64,000 nt of DNA from Phycisphaerales bacterium (GTDB lineage: Bacteria > Planctomycetota > Phycisphaerae > Phycisphaerales > UBA1924): contig JAJDDC010000063.1 in assembly GCA_029260515.1 (NCBI GenBank), positions 118,569 through 182,568 on the forward strand. The letters run 5' to 3'. The position numbers and the translations under genes are program-made. This document shows, one piece after another, positions 33,215 through 42,450 of the stretch; position 1 is the stretch's first letter; each line of letters starts with the position of its first letter. The notes beneath the pieces were generated by a model, which was not told the DNA's origin, made no database searches, and saw only the letters and a list, made by a program, of their open reading frames with translations.

Positions 33215-34054
33215 ATGCCGATCACCCAGCACGACAACCCCAAGGGCGCCGACACCCAGCCCAAGACCGAGCGGCGGAAGATCACGCTCGTCGGCGCCGA
33301 CGGCGAGCGCATCGACGCAGACGTCGTCGAATCGGGCTCGGGCCAGCGTGTCGTCTTCCTGCACGGGCTCGTCGGCCTCAACGAGCACTGGGAAGAGGTC
33401 ATCCGACGCGTCCGCGGGCGATACGCGTGCACCTCCCTCGAGATCCCATTGCTCGAACTCAAGGGCGCGACCTGCTCCATCCAGGGCGTCAGCGACCTGA
33501 CCATCCAGTTCCTCGGCGAGCACGTCGGCGAGCCCTCCATCCTCGTCGGCAACTCCTTCGGCGGACACGTCGCGTGCCGCGTCGCCATCAAGCAGCCCCA
33601 CCTGGTCCGCGGCCTCGTCTTGGCCGGCTCGTCGGGCATGATCGAACGCACCTTCGTCAAGGGCGCCCCGGTCCGCCCCAGCCGCGAGTGGCTCCGCGAG
33701 AAGATCGGCGAGCTCTTCCACGACACCGCGTTCATGCGCGAGGCCGACCTCGACCGTGCGCACGCCGCCCTCTCCAAGCGCTCCGGCGCCCGCGCCATGA
33801 TCCGCCTCTCGAAGTCCGCGAGGCGCGACCACATGGGCGACGAGGTCTCCGACATCCACCGCCCGGTGCTGCTCATCTGGGGGCGCCAGGACGTCGTCAC
33901 GCCCCCCAGCGCCGCCCAGGGCTTCCTCGACCTCCTGCCCGACGCCCGGATCACCTGGGTCGATCAGTGCGGGCACGCGCCGATGATCGAGTCGCCCAAG
34001 GACTTCGCCGAGGCGATGCTCGCCTTCGCCGCCGACATCGACGCGCGCGAATGA
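33215..34054 (+). CDS. Alpha/beta-hydrolase
   Basis: A 279-residue hydrolase. The oxyanion strand VVFLHGLVGLNEHWEE, nucleophile elbow ILVGNSFGGHVA (GNSFGG), acid strand LLIWGRQDVVTPP and catalytic His in QCGHAPMIES are all present, so it should be active. N-terminal residues 1-25 are polar and probably flexible. Similar to C-C hydrolases and haloperoxidase-like esterases; the substrate is unknown. ATG 33215 follows a TACGAT box by 30 nt. The stop overlaps a 25-codon mini-ORF (ATGA), which in turn overlaps the GH3 gene, so the three are probably translated together. Confidence 0.85.
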   Translation: MPITQHDNPKGADTQPKTERRKITLVGADGERIDADVVESGSGQRVVFLHGLVGLNEHWEEVIRRVRGRYACTSLEIPLLELKGATCSIQGVSDLTIQFLGEHVGEPSILVGNSFGGHVACRVAIKQPHLVRGLVLAGSSGMIERTFVKGAPVRPSREWLREKIGELFHDTAFMREADLDRAHAALSKRSGARAMIRLSKSARRDHMGDEVSDIHRPVLLIWGRQDVVTPPSAAQGFLDLLPDARITWVDQCGHAPMIESPKDFAEAMLAFAADIDARE

Positions 34055-34128
34055 ACCCGCCCCCAGCACCGACCCCGACCCCGATCCCGACCCCGATCCC
34101 GACCCAGGCCCCGCGATCAACACCGTGA
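34051..34128 (+). CDS. 25-codon Pro/Thr mini-ORF linking hydrolase and GH3 genes
   Basis: ATG 34051 sits in an ATGA overlap with the hydrolase stop. The frame reads MNPPPAPTPTPIPTPIP and ends at TGA 34126-34128, which overlaps the GTG start of the GH3 gene (GTGA). The middle is a short tandem repeat (ACCCCG/ATCCCG units). Exact 4-base overlaps on both sides suggest it relays ribosomes across the gap; alternatively the repeat is simply spacer DNA. The peptide has no recognisable fold. Confidence 0.4.
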   Translation: MNPPPAPTPTPIPTPIPTQAPRSTP

Positions 34129-35777
34129 GCACGCCCGCGCCCACACCCCGTGGCTCCCTGTCGTGGACAGCGCCCGTCGGCCTCGCGCTCGCCGCCCGCG
34201 TCGTGCGCCGGGCCGCCTTGCTGCGCAACGAGCGGTACTGGCGCGACAACGCCGCCCGGATCCAGCACGACGCCCTCCGCGCCCTGCTCTCGCGGGCCGC
34301 CAGCACCCGTGTCGGGCGCGAGCACGGCTTCGCCCGCATCGCCGCGATCAACGACCCGGGCCAGCGCCTCGCCGCGTACAGAAAGGCGCTGCCCGTCCGG
34401 GACTGGTACGTCTGGCGCGAGCACATCGCCGCGATGCGCGAGGGGGGCGAGCCAGACGTCCTCTGGCCCGGGCGCGTCGGGCTGTTCGCGCAGACCTCGG
34501 GAACCACCGCGGGCGACAAGTACATCCCTGTCTCGAAGGCCATGCTCCGGTCCAACTACCTCGCCAGCCTCGATATCTTCGCGCACCTGCTCAACCGCGG
34601 CGTCTCGCTCCCGCGCCTCATGTCGGGCAAGTGCCTCTTCCTGGGCGGCTCGACCGACCTCTGCACCAACGAGCACGGCATCAAAACCGGCGACCTCTCG
34701 GGACTCGTCACCCCCCTCATCCGCTGGCCCCTCTCACGGATCTACTCGCCGGGCCCCGACATCGCCCTCATGAGCGACTGGCCCGCCAAGATCGAGGCCA
34801 TGGCCGACCTCACGCTCGACCAGGACATCCGGTTCGTCTCCGGCATGCCCAGTTGGGCGCTCGTGCTCATCCAGCGCGTCCTCGAGAAGGCCCGCGCGCG
34901 TGGGCACAAGGCCGACCGCGCCCTCGACGTCTGGCCAAACCTCGAAGTCTTCGTCCACGGCGGAGTCAAGTACACGCCCTTCGAGCCCCGCGTCAACCAG
35001 GTCTTCTCGGGCGACAAGGACACCGACCTCCCACAACGCGTCGAGCTCTACCCGGCATCAGAAGGCTTCATCGCCATCCAGGACCGTGCGCACGAGCCCG
35101 GTATGCGGCTTCTTTCGGACGGCGGAAACTTCTACGAGTTCGTCCCCCTCGAACGCATCGACGACGACGACCCCGAGGCCTTCACCGCCGACAAGGTGGA
35201 CACGGGCCAGCGCTACGTCGTCGTCCTCACCACCTGCGCCGGCCTCTGGCGCTACAACCTGGGCGACGTCGTCGAGTTCGACTCGATCCCGTCGTCGCAC
35301 GACGGGAGAACCGGCGACGGCCCGCCGCGACTCCGGATCGTCGGGCGTCACCGCCACTTCATCAACGCGTTCGGCGAGAACATCATCGTCGAGCACATCG
35401 AGCAGGCCGTCGCCCGCGCCGCCGCCGACGCGGGGCTCACGGTGGGGGAGTTCACCGCCGCCCCCGTCTACCCCGCGGGCGGCGCCCGCGCGGGTCTCCA
35501 GCTCGCGCTGGAGGTCGAGAACAAGCCGAGCGACGGCTCGCTCGACCGGTTCGCCGCCGCCTTCGACGACGCGATCAAGGCGGTCAATGTGGACTACACG
35601 ACCAAGCGAAGCGACGACCTGGGCATGGGCCCGCCCACCGTCACGCCCATCCCCCCGGGCTCGTTCCACCGCTGGCTCGTATCACGCGGCAAGCTGGGGG
35701 GCCAGCACAAATGCCCCCGCTGCGCGAACCACCGCGAGATCATCGACAGCCTGCTCGAGGTCGCAGGCAGACGCTGA
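34125..35777 (+). CDS. GH3-family acyl-adenylate amidosynthetase-like protein
   Basis: A 550-residue protein of the GH3 family, ANL-type enzymes that adenylate carboxylic acids and, in plants, join them to amino acids. Motif 1 is visible as FAQTSGTTAGDKYIPVS (P-loop-like), followed by VHGGVKYTPFEPRV, YPASEGFIAIQD (the YxxSE(G/x) motif), and VLTTCAGLWRYNLGDVVEF (the hinge GLWRYxxGD), then the C-terminal domain with FINAFGENIIVEHIEQAV. All motifs appear intact. Bacterial GH3 substrates are unknown. A late CPRCANHREI segment may be a partial metal site. The GTG start overlaps the upstream mini-ORF. Confidence 0.9.
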   Translation: MSTPAPTPRGSLSWTAPVGLALAARVVRRAALLRNERYWRDNAARIQHDALRALLSRAASTRVGREHGFARIAAINDPGQRLAAYRKALPVRDWYVWREHIAAMREGGEPDVLWPGRVGLFAQTSGTTAGDKYIPVSKAMLRSNYLASLDIFAHLLNRGVSLPRLMSGKCLFLGGSTDLCTNEHGIKTGDLSGLVTPLIRWPLSRIYSPGPDIALMSDWPAKIEAMADLTLDQDIRFVSGMPSWALVLIQRVLEKARARGHKADRALDVWPNLEVFVHGGVKYTPFEPRVNQVFSGDKDTDLPQRVELYPASEGFIAIQDRAHEPGMRLLSDGGNFYEFVPLERIDDDDPEAFTADKVDTGQRYVVVLTTCAGLWRYNLGDVVEFDSIPSSHDGRTGDGPPRLRIVGRHRHFINAFGENIIVEHIEQAVARAAADAGLTVGEFTAAPVYPAGGARAGLQLALEVENKPSDGSLDRFAAAFDDAIKAVNVDYTTKRSDDLGMGPPTVTPIPPGSFHRWLVSRGKLGGQHKCPRCANHREIIDSLLEVAGRR

Positions 35778-35848
35778 GGAAGCCGAACCCGCGGGCGAGG
35801 CCGCTTCTCCCGCGCCCAAGGCCCCCGGTGGTGAAAGGCCCATCGCGC

Positions 35849-35877
35849 TTGACCCAATGAGAATGTTAGTGTAGACT
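35849..35877 (+). promoter_or_regulatory. Sigma-70 promoter TTGACC-N17-TAGACT
   Basis: TTGACC (35849-35854) and TAGACT (35872-35877) are separated by exactly 17 nt in a locally AT-richer patch. Predicted start near 35884, 31 nt before ATG 35915. Confidence 0.8.
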
Positions 35878-35914
35878 AGCTCATCGCGTTCGCGATCGCC
35901 AAACTGGGGGCGGC

Positions 35915-38158
35915 ATGACGAACCAGCACGACGAGGGGCCGACGGGCCGGATCGAGTCGATCGAGCGGCGTCTGCGCGAGATCGAGTCACGCATGGGGAT
36001 CGCGAGCCCCGAAGATGCGACCGCGCCCGCTGCTTCGCCGCCAACCGCCCCGCCCGCCCCGCCGCGGATCGAGTCCCCCGAGATCGCCGAGGCTCCGACG
36101 GGCCCGCCGCCCATCCCGCGCCAGATCCCGGGCCCGCCGCGCAAGCCCGGGCGAGACCCGATCTCGATCGAGACGCTCGTCGGCGGGAAGGTCTTCGCCG
36201 TCGTCGGCGCGCTCGTCATCGTCACCGGGATCGCGTTGTTCCTCAAACTCGCCTACGACCTGGGCTGGCTGGCGCTCATCAGCCCGACGGGCAAGTGCCT
36301 CGCGGGCGCCGCCTTCGGCGTGCTGCTGCTCACCGCCGGCGAGTTCGCGCTCCGCCGCTGGAGCGCCGCCGCCTCCGCCGCCTTGTCGGCGACCGGTGTG
36401 GGCGCGCTGTACGCCTCCGCGTACTCGGCCTACGCCTTCTACCAGCTTGTCCCGACCTCCGCCGCCTTCGCGCTGCTCGTTGTCGTCTCGACGATCGGAC
36501 TCGCCGCCGCCCTGCGCGCACGCCTGGTGTCGGTCGCGGTCCTCTCAATCATCTCGGCGTACCTCACACCCCTGCTCCTGACGGATACCGACTCGCCCGC
36601 GTTCGTTCTGCCCGCGTACCTGCTGGCGATCGTCGGGGTCGGGCTCACCCTCAGTGTCCTACACGAGCGATTCCGTGTGCTCCGCTCGCTGGTCTGGTGG
36701 GGCACGGCGATCCTCGGCACGCTCTGGGTCTTCATGGACGCCCCGGGCGCCCCGATCACCGCCGTCGCGTTCCTCACGCTCGCCTGGCTCGCGTTCCACG
36801 CCGAGCTGTGGCTGTGCGCACGGCGCGGCGCGACGGGCCCGGGCACGCCAGCGATCGACGTCTCGCGCCCCCTGCTCGTCAGCCTCGGGTCCACGTCCTG
36901 GGCCGTCCTGCTGACCGCGTTCACGCTCGCCGAGCAGAACTCCCCCGAGCTCTGGCTCGCCCCCGGCGGCGCGATGATCTTCACCTCGATCCTCGCGATG
37001 ATCATGGCGGGGCATCTGGGCGTGCTGACCGACGTGCCGCGCACCGACGAGGAACGCCTCGGCGCGTGCCTGCTCGCCCAGTCGGGCGCGCTGTTCATCG
37101 CCGCCATCGCGATGGGTGTGAGCACCGACTGGCTCCAGGTCGCGTGCTGGCTCGTCTTCGGCGCCGCCTCCGTCTTCGCCGGGCGGTGGGTCCGATCCCG
37201 CGCCCTCGACGTCTACGGCCTCGTCGTCCTCGCGATCGGTCTCGCCCGCCTGGTACTCCTCGACTCGTGGGCGGGCACGATGCACACCGGCGGCGTGAAC
37301 ACGCTCGACCTCGTGCTCACCGAGTGGACGCTCATGATGGTGATCGCCGGCGCCTGCTGGATCGCCGCCGCGGTCCTGCTCGTGCGCCCGGGGCCGGACG
37401 CACGTCCGCAGGCGCTCCCGGTCGCCGGCGCCATCATCGGGTCGCTCGCGATTCTCGCGTCGATCATGCACCCGCTCACCGAGCACGCGCCCCACGCCCT
37501 CGCCTGGGCAGGCATTGGCGTGCTCGCAATGGGCGCCCACGCGGTGCAGCGCCGCCTCGCACTCGACGCCGTCGGCGTCATCGCGCTCGCCCTCGCGTAT
37601 ATCGCCTGGGGCGTCGCCTACCTGTTCTACGGCTGGGCCAACAGCGCCGGCGGATTGACCGTCCATCCCGGCCTGCTCGTTGCGCTCGCCCTTGTGCTCG
37701 TCTCGCTCGTCGGCGCCCGCTGGCTACGCGATCGCTCGACCATCCCACGGACACCGGTGGTGCTCGTGTGCATGGGCATCCTCCTCCTGCTCGCCTCGAC
37801 CAGCTTCGAGGTCGCCCGCCACGTCGTCCGGCTGACCGACGACGCCGCGACGCAGGCCGGGGCGGTCTCCATCTGGTGGGGCGTGTTCGCGATCTCCCTG
37901 CTGCTCTGGGGCGTGCTCGCCACGCGCCCGCCCGCGCGGTGGGCGGGCCTCGCGCTGCTGGGCGTCGCGACCGCGAAGGCGGTCGTCCTCGACCTCGCGG
38001 GCGTGGACCCCGCCTGGCGCGTCGCCAGCTTCCTGGGCCTGGGCGTGCTGATGATCGGCGTCGGCACGCTCTACCTCCGCGCCCTCGCCCGGCATTCCTC
38101 GTCGCAGACCGACGCGCCGCCCGACACCCCCGCGCCGCCGCACGATCCCGACCGCTGA
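35915..38158 (+). CDS. DUF2339 multi-pass membrane protein
   Basis: A 747-residue membrane protein. A short cytoplasmic coiled coil (about 10-28, IESIERRLREIESRMG) and a Pro-rich linker (about 35-90) precede about 20 or more hydrophobic helices. The first helices (GGKVFAVVGALVIVTGIALFLKLAYDLGW and then PTGKCLAGAAFGVLLLTAGEF) match the start of DUF2339 proteins. Function unknown in the family. It has its own consensus promoter at 35849-35877, so it is separately transcribed from the GH3 gene. Confidence 0.85.
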   Translation: MTNQHDEGPTGRIESIERRLREIESRMGIASPEDATAPAASPPTAPPAPPRIESPEIAEAPTGPPPIPRQIPGPPRKPGRDPISIETLVGGKVFAVVGALVIVTGIALFLKLAYDLGWLALISPTGKCLAGAAFGVLLLTAGEFALRRWSAAASAALSATGVGALYASAYSAYAFYQLVPTSAAFALLVVVSTIGLAAALRARLVSVAVLSIISAYLTPLLLTDTDSPAFVLPAYLLAIVGVGLTLSVLHERFRVLRSLVWWGTAILGTLWVFMDAPGAPITAVAFLTLAWLAFHAELWLCARRGATGPGTPAIDVSRPLLVSLGSTSWAVLLTAFTLAEQNSPELWLAPGGAMIFTSILAMIMAGHLGVLTDVPRTDEERLGACLLAQSGALFIAAIAMGVSTDWLQVACWLVFGAASVFAGRWVRSRALDVYGLVVLAIGLARLVLLDSWAGTMHTGGVNTLDLVLTEWTLMMVIAGACWIAAAVLLVRPGPDARPQALPVAGAIIGSLAILASIMHPLTEHAPHALAWAGIGVLAMGAHAVQRRLALDAVGVIALALAYIAWGVAYLFYGWANSAGGLTVHPGLLVALALVLVSLVGARWLRDRSTIPRTPVVLVCMGILLLLASTSFEVARHVVRLTDDAATQAGAVSIWWGVFAISLLLWGVLATRPPARWAGLALLGVATAKAVVLDLAGVDPAWRVASFLGLGVLMIGVGTLYLRALARHSSSQTDAPPDTPAPPHDPDR

Positions 38159-38198
38159 GCGGGCGCCCGAGCCACCCCAACCCCAGCCCCCGGCGCCC

Positions 38199-38204
38199 TA
38201 CACT
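38199..38204 (+). promoter_or_regulatory. -10-like box TACACT, 9 nt from the start codon
   Basis: TACACT ends 9 nt before ATG 38214 of nuoH; transcription would start at or just upstream of the ATG. Confidence 0.4.
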
Positions 38205-38213
38205 CCCGTCCCC

Positions 38214-39551
38214 ATGGACGACCCGATCATCTCCCCGCAGCTGTTCGTCTCGCTCAACGTCATGGCGATCGTTGTCCACGTCATCCTCATCGGCGTGGCC
38301 TACTCCATCTACCTCGAACGCAAGATCTCCGCCTACATCCAGGACCGCGTCGGACCCAACCGTGTCGGCTTCGACTTCGGCATCCCCCAGCTGGCCTTCT
38401 TGAAGGGCATCTTCGGCCTCGGCCAGCCCCTCGCCGACGGCCTCAAGTTCATCCTCAAAGAGGACTACCGGCCCACCAACGTGGACAAGGTCCTCTTCTC
38501 GCTCGCGCCAATCATCATCATCACCCCCGCGCTCATCGGCTTCATGGTCATCCCCTGGGGCGGCGTCTGGGACATGCCCCTGTACGACCTGCCGCTGATC
38601 GGAAAAATGGGCGGCCAGCTCGTCCACGTCGCCGGCGCCAACGTCAACGTCGGCATCATCTACATCTCCGCCGTCGCCTCCCTCGGCGTCTACGGCGTCA
38701 CCCTGGGCGGATGGGCCTCCAACAACAAGTACTCGTTCCTGGGAGGTCTGCGAGCCTCGGCCCAGATGATCTCTTACGAGATCCCACTGGGCCTGTCGAT
38801 CCTCGCCGCCGTCCTCCTGTTCGGCTCGTTCATGCCCGACCGGATCATCGCCCACCAGACCGAGAACGGCTGGGCGATCTTCACGATGCCCGTCGCGGCG
38901 ACGCTCTTCTTCATCTGCACCCTCGCCGAGGCCAACCGCGCGCCCTTTGACAACGCCGAGGCCGAGCAGGAACTCGTCGGCGGGTACCACACCGAGTACT
39001 CCGCGATGCGTTTCGCGCTCTTCTTCCTGGCCGAGTACGCCCACATGATCACGGGCTCCGCCTTCTTCGCCCTGCTCTTCCTGGGCGGGTGGAGCGTCAA
39101 CCCGCTGGGCATCGGCCCGCACCTGGACCCCGTCGCGGGCGGGATCCTGCTCGTGCTCGCGAAGGCCGGGATTTTCTTCGCCAAGGTCTTCCTGCTCGTC
39201 TGCTTCATGATGGTCATCCGCTGGACGGTCCCCCGTCTCCGCTACGACCAGGTCATGATGCTCGGCTGGCAGGCGCTGATCCCGCTGGCGCTGGGCCTCG
39301 TGATCGTCGTCTCCGTCTGCCGCCAGAACGGGTGGACGAGCTGGTGGGCGTTGCTGATCGCCAACCTCGTGACATTCGCGGTCTTCTACGCGTTCGTGGG
39401 CCTGCTCCCGAGCCCGACACGCAACCGCAAGATCCCGCTCTACGGCTCGCGCTTCAGCCCCGTCCCGGGCACGACCGTTAGCCACGCGCCCACCGACCCG
39501 ACAGCCCTCGAAGACCGACCGGTCCAGGGCACGGCGCCGGTCACCGCTTGA
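38214..39551 (+). CDS. nuoH: NADH-quinone oxidoreductase subunit H
   Basis: The membrane subunit of complex I that forms part of the quinone chamber. 445 residues with the family blocks YLERKISAYIQDRVGPNRVG, QPLADGLKFILKEDYRP, RASAQMISYEIPLGLS, EANRAPFDNAEAEQELVGGYHTEYS and FFLAEYAHMI, covering eight helices. About 60 residues of extra C-terminal tail (after LPSPTRNRKIP) are Pro/Thr-rich. No other nuo genes lie in the window, so this subunit is separated from the rest of the operon. A TACACT box lies 9 nt upstream of ATG 38214. Confidence 0.95.
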   Translation: MDDPIISPQLFVSLNVMAIVVHVILIGVAYSIYLERKISAYIQDRVGPNRVGFDFGIPQLAFLKGIFGLGQPLADGLKFILKEDYRPTNVDKVLFSLAPIIIITPALIGFMVIPWGGVWDMPLYDLPLIGKMGGQLVHVAGANVNVGIIYISAVASLGVYGVTLGGWASNNKYSFLGGLRASAQMISYEIPLGLSILAAVLLFGSFMPDRIIAHQTENGWAIFTMPVAATLFFICTLAEANRAPFDNAEAEQELVGGYHTEYSAMRFALFFLAEYAHMITGSAFFALLFLGGWSVNPLGIGPHLDPVAGGILLVLAKAGIFFAKVFLLVCFMMVIRWTVPRLRYDQVMMLGWQALIPLALGLVIVVSVCRQNGWTSWWALLIANLVTFAVFYAFVGLLPSPTRNRKIPLYGSRFSPVPGTTVSHAPTDPTALEDRPVQGTAPVTA

Positions 39552-39560
39552 GCGGGCGGA

Positions 39561-39596
39561 GTCGGATCGAACACGAAGGTCGCGAAGGTCTCAAAG
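39561..39596. repeat. Left 36-bp inverted repeat flanking the GxxExxY gene
   Basis: Inverted copy of 40025-40060, 32 of 36 positions matching including a perfect 20-bp core (39569-39588, GAACACGAAGGTCGCGAAGG). It overlaps the stop codon of the GxxExxY gene. No target-site duplication is obvious just outside. Confidence 0.85.
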
Positions 39597-40013
39597 TGCG
39601 CGTTCGTTGATGACACGGCGGATGCCGTCTTTCAGACGCCCGGCGTTGAAGTTGATCAGGAGCCCGAGCGGCAGGCGGGCGGCTCGGAGGTACGAGAGCA
39701 GCTGCGCCTTGTGGACGTCTTGGATCATCGCAACAGATTTGAGCTCTGCGACGATCGCCCTGTCAACAAGGAGGTCCAGTCGCTGCCCGCGCAGAGGGTG
39801 GCCCTTGTAGTCGATCACGACCTCGGCCTGCCGCTCGTAGCGGATCCCGGCGGCGGCCAACTCCACGCACAGCGCCTCCTCGTAGATCAACTCGAGCAAT
39901 CCCGGCCCGAGTGTGCTGTGCACCTCGATGGCGGCCCCAATGATCCTGCGTGAGAGTTCTTCAACCTCGGTCGAACACCCACCGCTGCGCTCGGCATTCC
40001 GCGCCTCGCCCAT
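39591..40013 (-). CDS. GxxExxY protein, PD-(D/E)XK nuclease fold
   Basis: A 140-residue protein. GPGLLELIYEEAL is the defining GxxExxY motif. GQRLDLLVDRAIVAELKSV supplies the D...ExK residues of a PD-(D/E)XK nuclease-like core, followed by the helix HKAQLLSYLRAARLPLGLLINF. Biological role unknown. The gene occupies nearly the whole space between two 36-bp inverted repeats (39561-39596 and 40025-40060), as a minimal mobile element would. ATG 40013 is chosen; the frame is open upstream, where it only reads the repeat. Confidence 0.85.
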   Translation of the reverse strand: MGEARNAERSGGCSTEVEELSRRIIGAAIEVHSTLGPGLLELIYEEALCVELAAAGIRYERQAEVVIDYKGHPLRGQRLDLLVDRAIVAELKSVAMIQDVHKAQLLSYLRAARLPLGLLINFNAGRLKDGIRRVINERAL

Positions 40014-40024
40014 GCCGAACCCCC

Positions 40025-40060
40025 CTTCGAGCCCTTCGCGACCTTCGTGTTCAAACCGAC
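40025..40060. repeat. Right 36-bp inverted repeat flanking the GxxExxY gene
   Basis: Reverse complement of 39561-39596 with four mismatches; perfect 20-bp core at 40033-40052. It lies just upstream of the GxxExxY start codon. Confidence 0.85.
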
Positions 40061-40080
40061 AGCAGTCCAGCGCCGGAGGC

Positions 40081-41121
40081 CTACTGCAACGGGTTGATCC
40101 CGCCCCGTGGCACAAGCTGCATCATCGTCGGCAGCACGTACCCACGCCCCCGGTAGCTGTATATCCGCCCCGACACGAGCATGTCCAGGTCGTCGCCCTC
40201 GCGCATCGCACGCCGCTCCATCTGCGTCAGCAGCATGCAAGGCAGCACGCCCAGCGGCTCGTCGCCCGCCCCGGTGCTCGGCCCGTTGTCGAACCGGAGC
40301 GTCCACCCGCCCGCGCCGTCGCGCACCAGGCGCCCGCGCCGACGGACCATCGCGGTTCCTTCAGCGGGCGCCCGGCTGGGCCCGGTCGAGTTCAGCGAAC
40401 CCGCGCCCGGCGCGTCCACGCCCCGCTCCTCGCCCATCACGCCGCGCGGGCGCTCCTCGAGCGCCTCGATCAGCTCGCGCACCTCCGGGTCGTCGCGCAG
40501 CGCCGGCGCCGGCTGCTGGGCCGAACCGCTCGCGTCGTCCGCGGGGGATTCCGGCTCCGCCGCGGGCCCGAGCCGCGCGTACCTCGACGCGAGCAGGTAG
40601 TTCCGCCCGCCGTAGACCGTGACCTGTCCTGTGAACGTCACCCGCTCGAGCGTTGGGTCGAGGGTCATCGCCCGCTCGAGGCGTTCGAGCGTGGACGAGG
40701 CGAGCACGAGCATCGCCCCCTCGCCCGGCGCCCGGCCCTCCATGGTCGGCACGAAGATCGTCCGCCCCGAGGGCCCGCGGACCACCCGCCCCTCGCGTCC
40801 GGCCAGGAACGTCCCCTCGGCGAGCAACCGCCTGGGCTTGCCATCGCCCGCCGCGTCCTCGCCCAGCCAATCGACGCCCTCGGTCAGCCCCGGGTTCACA
40901 CCCTGGACCCCGCCGCGGATCACCGGGCGGACCGAACGCGTCTCGCTGGCCGGGCGCGGTAACTGCGGCTCGTCCTCGGCCCCGGGCAGGATCTCGCGAG
41001 TCCCCGACCGATCGCCCTCGCCCGCCTCGACCTGCGCCCACGCCGCGGGCGAGAGCGCGGACAGAGAGCACCCAAACCCCGTCGCCAGCCAAACCCGTGC
41101 AATCCTCGCCCGCTCGCCCAT
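40081..41121 (-). CDS. Exported protein of unknown function
   Basis: A 346-residue protein with a signal peptide (FGCSLSALSPAAWAQ). Two similar beta-rich segments are seen: TIFVPTMEGRAPGEGAMLVLASSTLERLERAM with TGQVTVYGGRNYLLASRY (about 115-190), and LGVLPCMLLTQMERRAM with SGRIYSYRGRGYVLPTMMQLV (about 285-340). Each is a helix then a strand pair ending in a GRxYxxxxxxYxLP hairpin, so the protein has an internal duplication separated by a charged linker. No recognised family. GGAGG lies before ATG 41121. Divergent from tRNA-Cys. Confidence 0.6.
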   Translation of the reverse strand: MGERARIARVWLATGFGCSLSALSPAAWAQVEAGEGDRSGTREILPGAEDEPQLPRPASETRSVRPVIRGGVQGVNPGLTEGVDWLGEDAAGDGKPRRLLAEGTFLAGREGRVVRGPSGRTIFVPTMEGRAPGEGAMLVLASSTLERLERAMTLDPTLERVTFTGQVTVYGGRNYLLASRYARLGPAAEPESPADDASGSAQQPAPALRDDPEVRELIEALEERPRGVMGEERGVDAPGAGSLNSTGPSRAPAEGTAMVRRRGRLVRDGAGGWTLRFDNGPSTGAGDEPLGVLPCMLLTQMERRAMREGDDLDMLVSGRIYSYRGRGYVLPTMMQLVPRGGINPLQ

Positions 41122-41192
41122 ACCCGGCCTCCCTGCCGCCTACGCCCACAGGGCGCGGCCCCACGATCCTACCCGAATCGCACATCGCCCAG

Positions 41193-41221
41193 TTGACCCG
41201 TCACCCGCCAAGACTTAGCGT
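41193..41221 (+). promoter_or_regulatory. Sigma-70 promoter TTGACC-N17-TAGCGT for tRNA-Cys
   Basis: TTGACC (41193-41198) and TAGCGT (41216-41221) with a 17-nt spacer; expected start near 41228, about 23 nt before the tRNA. Confidence 0.7.
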
Positions 41222-41250
41222 CGATCCGCCCCCCCGAGGGCGTCAAGCGC

Positions 41251-41325
41251 GGCCGCGTACCCAAGTGGACTAAGGGGACGGATTGCAAATCCGTTATTTC
41301 GTGGGTTCGAATCCCACCGCGGCCT
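41251..41325 (+). tRNA. tRNA-Cys (GCA)
   Basis: A 75-nt cloverleaf: acceptor GGCCGCG pairing with CGCGGCC (41318-41324), discriminator U as expected for Cys, anticodon stem CGGAT/ATCCG around loop TTGCAAA with anticodon GCA (41285-41287), and a T arm GTGGG-TTCGAAT-CCCAC. CCA is not encoded. Confidence 0.97.
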
Positions 41326-41333
41326 CTTCACGC

Positions 41334-41363
41334 GAGCCGGCCCATCCCCGGGCCGGCTCTTTT
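41334..41363 (+). terminator. Rho-independent terminator after tRNA-Cys
   Basis: A perfect 10-bp stem GAGCCGGCCC / GGGCCGGCTC with loop ATCCCC, followed by TTTT. Confidence 0.85.
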
Positions 41364-41371
41364 ATTCGTCA

Positions 41372-41377
41372 TACCAT
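41372..41377 (+). promoter_or_regulatory. -10-like box TACCAT, 7 nt from the start codon
   Basis: TACCAT ends 7 nt before ATG 41385 of the MoxR gene, just after the tRNA terminator; leaderless start predicted. Confidence 0.5.
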
Positions 41378-41384
41378 CGCCCCC

Positions 41385-42428
<1,044 letters not shown>

Positions 42429-42450
42429 CGCCGCCCCGTCTACGCACAGC

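Noticed and set aside
34060..34110. Hexanucleotide repeat as a separate minisatellite
   Set aside because: Only two to three imperfect units, already covered by the mini-ORF entry.
37578..39485. A 635-codon minus-strand open frame opposite nuoH and DUF2339
   Set aside because: Asp/Glu/Arg shadow of helix-coding DNA; no motif.
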